Origin: Domibacillus sp.
GTDB taxonomy: Bacteria; Bacillota; Bacilli; Bacillales; Domibacillaceae
Length of the DNA: 9,949 bases
Reading direction: 5' to 3'
NCBI GenBank assembly: GCA_031177795.1
Contig: JAPSKG010000066.1
Coordinates: forward strand, 1-9,949
Position 1 is the stretch's first letter. Each line of letters begins with the position of its first letter. The notes below the pieces were generated by a model. That model ran no database searches and was not told where the DNA came from. It saw only the letters and a program-made list of their open reading frames with translations. This document shows positions 5,076-9,949 of this stretch, in pieces. The translations under genes and the position numbers were made by a program.

Positions 5076-5282
5076 ATGAAAAAAGTTGTTCAATACATTC
5101 ATCAGCATCAGGAAGCTCAGATGCTTTATAATCACATGAAACAAAGATACGGTATTTACGAGTCACATCCGCTTATTCAATTAAGCATGATTGCTTCCAT
5201 TACTGCTGCAGTGCCAGAAGTAGGTGAAGTGTTCAGCAAAGTCATTTCACAGGTTGATGGAGATTCGTTAGAAGCAATGTAA
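5076..5282 (+). CDS. Small protein of unknown function (68 aa)
   Basis: I do not recognise this protein. The N-terminal half (1-30) is hydrophilic and helical-looking, rich in His and Gln (HQHQEAQ) with VVQYIHQ and MLYNHMKQRYG. The second half (34-60) is amphipathic to hydrophobic (LIQLSMIASITAAVPEVG) and probably too short and polar to be a reliable membrane helix. The end is acidic (DGDSLEAM). There is no signal peptide, Cys or metal motif. It is very likely a real gene: AAGGGTGAT (5062-5070) is well placed before the ATG, a promoter with a cre-like operator lies at 5007-5035, and a good terminator starts 10 bp after the stop. It is a monocistronic unit flanked by terminators, so the context gives no functional clue beyond possible carbon-source control. 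Confidence 0.8.
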   Translation: MKKVVQYIHQHQEAQMLYNHMKQRYGIYESHPLIQLSMIASITAAVPEVGEVFSKVISQVDGDSLEAM

Positions 5283-5290
5283 GAAGCGGC

Positions 5291-5326
5291 AAAGCTCAGG
5301 CCACTTTTAATGGCCGGGCTTTTTTT
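5291..5326 (+). terminator. Terminator of the 68-aa gene
   Basis: AAGCTC-A-GGCCA pairs with TGGCC-G-GGCTT around CTTTTAA. Seven Ts follow (5320-5326). The hairpin lies just past the stop codon at 5280-5282. Confidence 0.88.
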
Positions 5327-5436
5327 GTTTCTGTAAGAGGTTTTAACCCATTGCTAATTAAAAAGTTGCTATAAGCATGCCTCTAAATTTTTTCCGCCTG
5401 CCTTTAAGGAAAATTAGCCCCATTTATTACTTTAAG

Positions 5437-5456
5437 AAAGCGCCTGCCGCTTTTTT
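5437..5456 (+). terminator. Terminator-like hairpin, no gene upstream
   Basis: AAAGCG (5437-5442) and CGCTTT (5448-5453) pair around CCTGC, followed by a T-run (5451-5456). It lies 110 bp beyond the previous terminator with no gene between. It implies an unannotated transcript, read-through clean-up, or chance. Confidence 0.5.
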
Positions 5457-5503
5457 CCCCCTTATTCATTTATTGTTTACCATTCGAGCCTTTATGCAAG
5501 TTA

Positions 5504-5553
5504 AAGCAAAGCAGCGAGTGTACAAAGTTTGCTTGAAAAAAGCATATTTTTTT
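5504..5553 (+). terminator. Two competing hairpins and a T-run
   Basis: TGCTT (5530-5534) pairs with AAGCA (5540-5544) around GAAAA and is followed by TA and seven Ts (5547-5553), a terminator-like form. The same bases can instead pair as TTTGCTT (5528-5534) with AAGCAAA (5504-5510). This mutually exclusive layout is what a terminator/antiterminator switch would show. No ligand-binding domain is recognised. Confidence 0.35.
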
Positions 5554-5609
5554 CACGGTTCTCGGCGTTTAAAGTGCCGGTTTCTTTTTTAAAAGCTTCG
5601 CACCTATGG

Positions 5610-5647
5610 AAAAGCCTGCATATTGCTTTGTTTTTGCGGCTTTTTTT
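5610..5647 (+). terminator. Terminator-like hairpin before the HAD gene
   Basis: AAAAGCC-T-GCA (5610-5620) pairs with TGC-GGCTTTT (5635-5644) with one bulged base and a 14-nt loop. A run of seven Ts (5641-5647) follows. It lies 116 bp upstream of the HAD start and overlaps that gene's likely -35 region. Confidence 0.55.
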
Positions 5648-5662
5648 CAAACATGTTATGGT
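5634..5662 (+). promoter_or_regulatory. Candidate promoter of the HAD gene
   Basis: TTGCGG (5634-5639), 17 bp, then TATGGT (5657-5662) with a TGT extended -10. An alternative -10, TAATGA, starts at 5662. The match is moderate, and the -35 lies within the hairpin at 5610-5647. The leader would be about 95 nt and contains a small GGACA/TGTCC hairpin (5729-5742) before the ribosome binding site. Confidence 0.35.
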
Positions 5663-5763
5663 AATGATAGCAGTTAACCCGTTTTTAAGTTTAATGTTCT
5701 TTTTTAGTGATAAATTAACAGAAGAGGCGGACACCCCTGTCCTTATTTGGAGGAGTGAGTTAT

Positions 5764-6387
5764 ATGGCAAAGTGTGTCATATTTGACTTTGATGGCACGA
5801 TTTCTGATTCTATTCAAGTGTTTATTCAAGCTTACAATTCATTCGCAGCAAAAGAAGGCTATAATCAAGTTGCATTAGAAGAGCTTGGGGATTTAAAAAA
5901 AATGAGCATCCCGGAAAGATGCAAGCATTTAAACTTTCCGATGCGCAACATCCCTTTTGCTGCGCCTAAACTATACAAGTACATTCGTGAATCACAAGCA
6001 TCGCTTCCGCTGTTTCCCGGTATTAAGCAAATGCTTGATAAGTTAAACCAGCACGGCATTCATGTTGCCATTATTTCTTCTAATGCAGGTGATATTATTG
6101 AAAACTGCTTGAAAGCAAACGGCATCCATTATGTAAAAGATATATTGTCTTCTAAATACATTTTTAGCAAAGATAAATTAATAAAAAAATTACTTAAGCA
6201 ATATGATTACTCTCCCAAGGAAGTGATTTACGTAGGAGATGAACAGCGGGATATCGATGCCAGCATCAAATCTGGCCTGCGGGTATTATGGGCTTCCTGG
6301 GGCTATGACGATGAATCTCTTATTTCAGGCGAAACCTCTAAAGCTGGTGTTCCCGAAGATATCGTAGAATTTGCTTTAAAAACTTGA
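5764..6387 (+). CDS. HAD-superfamily hydrolase (phosphoglycolate phosphatase-like)
   Basis: This 207-aa cytoplasmic phosphatase-type protein carries all four HAD motifs. Motif I is FDFDGTISDS with nucleophile D8 and acid/base D10. Motif II is IISSN (S105 or S106). The motif III lysine is K136 or K138 in FSKDKL. Motif IV is VGDEQRDIDAS with D159 and D163 binding Mg2+. The region between motifs I and II (about 15-85) is a helical type C1 cap, which puts it in subfamily IA with Gph, PpaX and similar enzymes. It therefore likely hydrolyses a small phosphorylated metabolite, but the substrate cannot be read from sequence. The ATG at 5764 is preferred over the in-frame GTG at 5755 because GGAGG (5749-5753) would touch the GTG but lies ten bases from the ATG. 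The protein then begins MAKCVIFDFDGT as usual. The gene ends in a terminator shared with the convergent MFS gene. Confidence 0.92.
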   Translation: MAKCVIFDFDGTISDSIQVFIQAYNSFAAKEGYNQVALEELGDLKKMSIPERCKHLNFPMRNIPFAAPKLYKYIRESQASLPLFPGIKQMLDKLNQHGIHVAIISSNAGDIIENCLKANGIHYVKDILSSKYIFSKDKLIKKLLKQYDYSPKEVIYVGDEQRDIDASIKSGLRVLWASWGYDDESLISGETSKAGVPEDIVEFALKT

Positions 6388-6417
6388 AAAAGGTGCGGAA
6401 AATTTCCGCACCTTTTT
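6387..6417. terminator. Bidirectional terminator between the HAD and MFS genes
   Basis: GGTGCGGAA (6392-6400) and TTCCGCACC (6404-6412) pair perfectly around AAT. The stem is flanked by A5 (6387-6391) and T5 (6413-6417), so it ends transcripts arriving from either side. Both stop codons overlap its edges, a very compact convergent junction. Confidence 0.93.
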
Positions 6418-7615
6418 AACGAGCTGAATGAGCCATTTTGTTTTGCTTTCGTTCTTTTGCCCAGTTTAAGCAAATAACAAGAGTCAAAACGATCATACAA
6501 GCTCCAAAAACATAAGGCAATCCTATATTTACATCAAACAAAGCACCCGCCAGAGCAGGGCCAATCATGTTTCCAATACTCATGTATGCATTGTTCATGC
6601 CGGCTGCAAAACCTTGTTCATTTCCTGCCATTTTTGAAACAGTTGTGTTAATGGAAGGCCGAAGAAGTGCAGCAGCCGTAAAAAACACTCCTGAAATAAT
6701 CATGACGGATAAAAAGCCTGTTGCAAACAAAATGCTGATCATTGAAACAGCCGCAACAACAAGCATCGTATTCATCACTTTTACTTCTCCAAACCTCTTT
6801 AATACTTTTTCTAACACGAAGCCTTGCACTATTACGCCGGCAAATCCGCCTATAATCATTAAAACAGAAATATCAGCCGGACTAAAATTAAACTTCACAT
6901 CCGTAAACAAGCTGATAGTTGATTGATAATTTGCTAAACCGAACGACAAGGTAAACATCATGACCAGCAAAATAAAATAAGGTTTTTGCACAGAAAGGGC
7001 CAGTTGTTTAACAAGAGAATCTTTTTCCGCGATGGTTGCTTTACCAGCTTTTTTTTCAGGCTCTTTTAAAAAAACAGCAGAAATAATCGCTGACATTGCT
7101 GCAACAGTTCCCGCAACCAAAAACGGTGTATGGAGACCAAATGCCGCTAAAAATCCGCCAACTCCAGGACCAACTACAAACCCGAATGACATAGCCGCAC
7201 CAAGTTTGCCCATTCCTTTTGCCCGATTTTCAACAGTTGTAATATCCGCCACAAACGCCATCATAGATGGGATCATAAAGGCGCCACCAATTCCGCCAAT
7301 CAAGCGGGATACATATAAAAGTGCCAGATGGCCAGAAAAAGCAAATAGAAATTGAGAAGCTGAAAATAAAACAAGCCCAAAAATAATTGCTTTTTTGCGT
7401 CCAAACTGATCAGATAAATTTCCTGCAAGCGGAGAAAATAAAAACTGCGCAAAAGCAAAAGTGGCAATTAAAAACCCGAATGTTTTTCCACCTGCTTCAA
7501 ATTCATGAATAACCGCAGGCATAATAGGAATCACCAGGCCAATCCCGGTCATAACAATAAACATATTCATCATTAATAAAAGCAGCGGCAAAGATTGTGA
7601 CATTGATTTTTGCAT
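6416..7615 (-). CDS. MFS drug-efflux transporter (NorA/Bmr-like, DHA1 family)
   Basis: This 399-aa integral membrane protein has about 12 hydrophobic helices. Motif A between helices 2 and 3 is GNLSDQFGRKK (65-75). The conserved Arg of motif B is R104 in YVSRLIGGIGG. The antiporter motif C is GFVVGPGVGG in helix 5 (145-154), the signature of proton-coupled drug antiporters. Overall it resembles NorA, Bmr and related Bacillus multidrug pumps, so it likely exports hydrophobic cations or other small toxic compounds in exchange for protons. The actual substrate is not deducible. The ATG at 7613-7615 is chosen because AGAAGGA (7621-7627) is five bases upstream. An in-frame GTG at 7642 would add nine charged residues (AEKERRKN) and place the ribosome binding site inside the gene. 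No clear -35/-10 pair was found upstream, and no local regulator gene (TetR, MarR or MerR type) is adjacent. Confidence 0.93.
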   Translation of the reverse strand: MQKSMSQSLPLLLLMMNMFIVMTGIGLVIPIMPAVIHEFEAGGKTFGFLIATFAFAQFLFSPLAGNLSDQFGRKKAIIFGLVLFSASQFLFAFSGHLALLYVSRLIGGIGGAFMIPSMMAFVADITTVENRAKGMGKLGAAMSFGFVVGPGVGGFLAAFGLHTPFLVAGTVAAMSAIISAVFLKEPEKKAGKATIAEKDSLVKQLALSVQKPYFILLVMMFTLSFGLANYQSTISLFTDVKFNFSPADISVLMIIGGFAGVIVQGFVLEKVLKRFGEVKVMNTMLVVAAVSMISILFATGFLSVMIISGVFFTAAALLRPSINTTVSKMAGNEQGFAAGMNNAYMSIGNMIGPALAGALFDVNIGLPYVFGACMIVLTLVICLNWAKERKQNKMAHSAR

Positions 7616-7806
7616 ATTTTTCCTTCTTTCTTTTTCTGCCACAAAATCGTTTTTGTTTTTACTGTCTGTAGGTTTTCAACTTCTTTTTTCTTACTTTTAA
7701 ACATTTTATTTAAAAACCGGGGTTTACCAGACAGCTGAGTAATTTATACTAACACATACTCGCAAAAAGAATCACGATAAATGCTTCGCTTCTCGAAACA
7801 AACAGC
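7616..7806. other. Leader and promoter region of the MFS gene, no gene
   Basis: The stretch holds a palindromic AAACC-GG-GGTTT (7714-7725). It also holds a 7-bp inverted repeat, CTGTCTG (7662-7668) and CAGACAG (7728-7734), enclosing about 60 bp. A weak TATAAA lies at 7743-7748 (minus strand) with no good -35. These could be regulatory, but nothing ties them to a known regulator. Confidence 0.3.
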
Positions 7807-7835
7807 AAAAAAAGCTCCTGTAAAAAACAGGATGC
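7807..7835 (-). terminator. Terminator of mscL
   Basis: On the minus strand TCCTGT pairs with ACAGGA (arms at 7816-7821 and 7827-7832) around five Ts. Flanking GC pairs extend the stem past one bulge, and seven Ts follow (7813-7807). It starts a few bases beyond the mscL stop codon. Confidence 0.8.
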
Positions 7836-7840
7836 CGTAC

Positions 7841-8221
7841 TTACTGTTTTTCTGATTTTAAAAGATCTCTGATTTCTGTTAAAAGTTCTTCTTCTTTTGT
7901 TAAAACTGGCGGATCTTCTTCCACTTTTTTATCGTGATGATACACTTTATTAAACAGCTTGATAAATAAAAAGATGGAAAAAGAAATGATCAGGAAATCA
8001 ATAACTGTTTGAAAAAATTGACCATACTTCACTACAGCTTTTCCAACGGTAAAAGACATGTTCGAAACATTAATGCCGCCAATTAACAGCCCTATTACCG
8101 GCGTGATGATATCTTCTACAAGCGAAGAAACAATTTTCCCAAAAGCTGAACCAAGAATGACCCCAACCGCCAATTCAACAGCGTTTCCCCTCATGGCAAA
8201 CTTTTTAAACTCTTTAAACAT
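7841..8221 (-). CDS. mscL: Large-conductance mechanosensitive channel MscL
   Basis: This 126-aa protein is the pentameric membrane channel that opens under high membrane tension and releases solutes during hypo-osmotic shock. The N-terminal amphipathic helix (FKEFKKFAMRGN, 2-13) leads into TM1, the pore helix (about 14-45; AVELAVGVILGSAFGKIVSSL), with the narrow glycine and small-residue pattern conserved in the family. A short external loop (about 49-66) follows. TM2 (about 67-92) contains FLIISFSIFLFIKLFN. The cytoplasmic C-terminal bundle ends LLTEIRDLLK (113-122), a hallmark of the family. Length is normal. The ATG at 8219 is preferred over the in-frame GTG at 8228 because AAAGGTGA (8227-8234) is spaced for the ATG, and the protein then starts as in other MscL proteins. 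It is separated from parC by a strong terminator and so is transcribed on its own. Its promoter was not clear, though a TATATT lies upstream near 8250. Confidence 0.97.
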   Translation of the reverse strand: MFKEFKKFAMRGNAVELAVGVILGSAFGKIVSSLVEDIITPVIGLLIGGINVSNMSFTVGKAVVKYGQFFQTVIDFLIISFSIFLFIKLFNKVYHHDKKVEEDPPVLTKEEELLTEIRDLLKSEKQ

Positions 8222-8283
8222 ATTACTCACCTTTCTTTTACTCCTTTTTCAATATAGCCTTCTTCTCATAAGGAAAAACGTAT

Positions 8284-8399
8284 TTTTTGAAAAGCTTTTT
8301 ATTTACTTTTTGAAACTGACGGCAAGCAAATAAAAAAGCCGGCAAAAGCCGGCTTTTTTATTTTTTGTTACTCGGTTTTAGAAATAAGCTTTTCAAAAA
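8284..8399. repeat. 14-bp perfect inverted repeat around the parC terminator
   Basis: TTTTTGAAAAGCTT (8284-8297) is the exact reverse complement of AAGCTTTTCAAAAA (8386-8399). Pairing can continue through ATTT (8301-8304) with AAAT (8382-8385) past a three-base bulge, giving 18 pairs. The arms enclose about 88 bp and nest the terminator hairpin at 8332-8359. The right arm ends five bases from the parC stop codon; the left arm lies in the mscL leader or promoter region. It could be a large RNA fold, a small mobile-element relic or a coincidence of AT-rich sequence. Confidence 0.6.
8332..8359 (-). terminator. Terminator of parC
   Basis: GCCGGC (8338-8343) and GCCGGC (8348-8353) pair around four bases. 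The stem is flanked by A6 (8332-8337) and T6 (8354-8359), so it is symmetric and active in principle on both strands. It lies about 45 bp past the parC stop codon and separates parC from mscL. Confidence 0.93.
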
Positions 8400-8404
8400 G
8401 TTTT

Positions 8405-9949
8405 TTACTCTGTTGTTTTTTCGGTAATCAAAAGGCGCTGGACTGGCCCTTGTTCTTTATCGTCTACCATAAATGATCCATTGGAATAGCGGTCAACTTT
8501 TTTCAAAGCCGAAATATCAACTTCTGTATCATTTCCTTTTTTTGTGCGAAGGAAATAAGAATGTTCTCCCCCATCAATGGCAGCACCGACAATTCTATGA
8601 GGATTTGATTTAAGTTCTCTCAGCATCACTACGCCGCGCTTTGCCCGGGTTGTCCGTTCAAACTGGTCAAAGCCGCTGCGTTTCATTGCGCCCCGATTGG
8701 TCGCAATGATAAATTGAGCTTCGTTTCCTTCAGAAGAAACAAGAACAGCCACAGTGAAATCGTCATCTTTTAAACTAGCTCCTTTGACGCCCGCTGCACG
8801 CGGCCCGACTACCGGCACTTCTTCTTCTCCAAACCTTACGCCATATCCATGATGCGTCACCATCAGCACATCGCTGCTGCCATCGGTTAAAGCGGCGGCA
8901 CAGACTTCATCATCACCTTTAACATTCATGGCCGTTAAAGGACGGGAATACCGCTGAACATTAAACTGTGCTAGTTCTGTTCGTTTGATCATCCCGCTTT
9001 TTGTTGCCAGTAAAATGAATTTCTGATCGGTAAAATCACGAATAGCAAAAGCCGCGACAATCGCTTCATCTTTCAAACCGTTAACAAGCCCTGCAACATG
9101 CTGCCCGGCATCTTTCCAGCGGATATCCGGCAATTCATGTACAGGCATGTACAAATAACTTCCTTTGTTTGTAAAGACGAGCAAAATATCTGTTGTGTTC
9201 ATTTCCTGCTTAAATAAAAGTCCATCTGTTTCTTTCATGGCTGGCAAACCGCCGGAAGCGGAATAAGAACGGATTCCTGTGCGTTTTATGTACCCTTCGC
9301 GTGTAACCGAAACAATAACATCTTCACTTGGAATCATGGCTTTTTGGTCAATTTTAATTTCTTGAATTTCTGCTTCAATTACTGTACGACGATTTGTCGC
9401 ATATGTTTTTTTCATTTCTTTTAATTCGCGCTTAATCACTGATTCCAGTTTTTTTTCACTGGCTAAAATCGCTTCAAGCTGCTGAATCATTTTTTCAAGC
9501 TCAGCTGATTCTTTTTCAAGCGCTGTTATATCAGTATTGGTTAGACGGTATAGCTGCAAGGTAACAATTGCTTCTGCTTGAGCTTCCGTAAAGCCAAACT
9601 GCTCCACTAATCGGTTTTTGGCGTCTTGCTTATCTTTTGATGCGCGAATGCAGGAAATAACCTCGTCGAGGATAGAAAGAGCTTTGATCAAGCCAGCTAC
9701 AATATGGTGACGGGCTTTTGCTTTTTGCAAATCGTACTGTGACCGGTTTGTCACCACTTCTTTTCGATGCTCAATATAAGCATCCAGCAAGCGATGAAGC
9801 GTCATTAAAACCGGCCGCTTATTGTAAATGGCCACCATATTAAAATTATAAGCTACTTGCAAATCTGTTGTTTTATACAAGTAATTTAATAATATCTCCG
9901 CGTCCGCTTGCTTTTTTAAATAAACTAAAAACCGAAGCCCAGTACGGTC
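8405..9949 (-). CDS. parC: DNA topoisomerase IV subunit A, C-terminal part (5' end outside the window)
   Basis: The coding frame runs in from the right edge without a start codon, leaving 514 residues of an enzyme that is normally about 800. Topoisomerase IV (ParC2ParE2) unlinks daughter chromosomes. The fragment begins in the tower domain (DRTGLRFLVYLKK), then YLYKTTDLQVAYNFNMVAI and the long coiled-coil with its exit-gate helices (about 45-185 of the fragment). It continues into the beta-pinwheel C-terminal domain with recurrent strands such as VSVTREGYIKRTG, LVFTNKGSYLYMPV and LLATKSGMIKRTEL. The canonical GyrA box (QRRGGRG) is absent, and the ending VDRYSNGSFMVDD fits ParC rather than GyrA. 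The active-site Tyr and quinolone-resistance region lie outside the window. A TTG at 9878-9880 is not a start, because ParC-type sequence continues upstream of it. parE is probably located upstream beyond the edge, as in Bacillus. A strong terminator follows the stop codon. Confidence 0.96.
   Translation of the reverse strand, partial: DRTGLRFLVYLKKQADAEILLNYLYKTTDLQVAYNFNMVAIYNKRPVLMTLHRLLDAYIEHRKEVVTNRSQYDLQKAKARHHIVAGLIKALSILDEVISCIRASKDKQDAKNRLVEQFGFTEAQAEAIVTLQLYRLTNTDITALEKESAELEKMIQQLEAILASEKKLESVIKRELKEMKKTYATNRRTVIEAEIQEIKIDQKAMIPSEDVIVSVTREGYIKRTGIRSYSASGGLPAMKETDGLLFKQEMNTTDILLVFTNKGSYLYMPVHELPDIRWKDAGQHVAGLVNGLKDEAIVAAFAIRDFTDQKFILLATKSGMIKRTELAQFNVQRYSRPLTAMNVKGDDEVCAAALTDGSSDVLMVTHHGYGVRFGEEEVPVVGPRAAGVKGASLKDDDFTVAVLVSSEGNEAQFIIATNRGAMKRSGFDQFERTTRAKRGVVMLRELKSNPHRIVGAAIDGGEHSYFLRTKKGNDTEVDISALKKVDRYSNGSFMVDDKEQGPVQRLLITEKTTE

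Noticed and set aside
5327..5763. T-box or other known riboswitch before the HAD gene
   Set aside because: No T-box signature sequence (GGGTGG...CCGCG type) or other ligand-binding core that I recognise is present. Only hairpins with T-runs are visible.
5501..5770. 89-codon minus-strand open frame in the gap before the HAD gene
   Set aside because: Its start overlaps the HAD ribosome binding site region on the other strand, its composition is unlike a protein, and it runs through the hairpin cluster.
6567..7355. Two long plus-strand open frames opposite the MFS gene
   Set aside because: They are antisense shadows with odd Pro/Ala/Ile/Thr-rich composition. The minus frame shows intact MFS motifs.
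9878..9880. TTG as the start of a shorter parC-like gene
   Set aside because: The frame continues upstream to the window edge with residues typical of ParC (DRTGLRFLVYLKK...), so the gene is cut by the window, not started here.

Overview
The window looks like chromosomal core DNA from a low-GC Gram-positive endospore-former-type bacterium, most likely a Bacillaceae member. This rests on AGGAGG-type ribosome binding sites, frequent TTG and GTG starts, extended -10 (TGn) sigma-A promoters, U-tract terminators after nearly every gene, Zur-box and cre-like operators, and best remembered protein matches to Bacillus families (CspB, MapB/YflG, YndM, MscL, ParC). I see no rRNA, tRNA, CRISPR array, insertion sequence or phage gene.

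Layout, left to right. Positions 1-200 hold no complete gene. They contain a plus-strand promoter overlapped by a cre-like site, a 17-bp palindrome, and the cspB terminator. cspB (minus) follows with a structured leader of about 100 nt, then a minus-strand gene for a degenerate PD-(D/E)XK-like protein. Divergent from it is a short YitT-family membrane protein (plus). This converges on a zinc-binding lipoprotein gene, znuA/adcA-like (minus), across a shared terminator. The znuA-like gene has a 39-bp tandem repeat encoding its His-rich loop and two Zur-like boxes upstream. A type I methionine aminopeptidase gene (minus) comes next.

Positions 3838-4440 are a gene-poor stretch with possible coding debris and a strong Shine-Dalgarno leading to a two-codon ORF. 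Then come yndM-like DUF2512 (plus), a 68-aa protein of unknown function with a cre-like operator in its promoter (plus), and a 480-bp gap containing several terminator-like hairpins. A HAD phosphatase gene (plus) converges on a drug-efflux-type MFS transporter gene (minus). mscL (minus) follows, and the window ends in the 3' two thirds of parC (minus), which continues past the right edge.

Most genes appear monocistronic, so there is little pathway logic linking neighbours. The clearest regulatory story is zinc: the orphan zinc-binding lipoprotein lies behind Zur-like operators, without its permease and ATPase genes in view. The MFS pump and MscL are both membrane stress or export functions but have separate terminators. 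I did not find a convincing new multi-gene system. The best leads are the ZnuA repeat array, the tandem Zur-like boxes, the hairpin-rich gap before the HAD gene, the inverted repeat around the parC terminator, and the disrupted-looking start region of the yndM-like gene.
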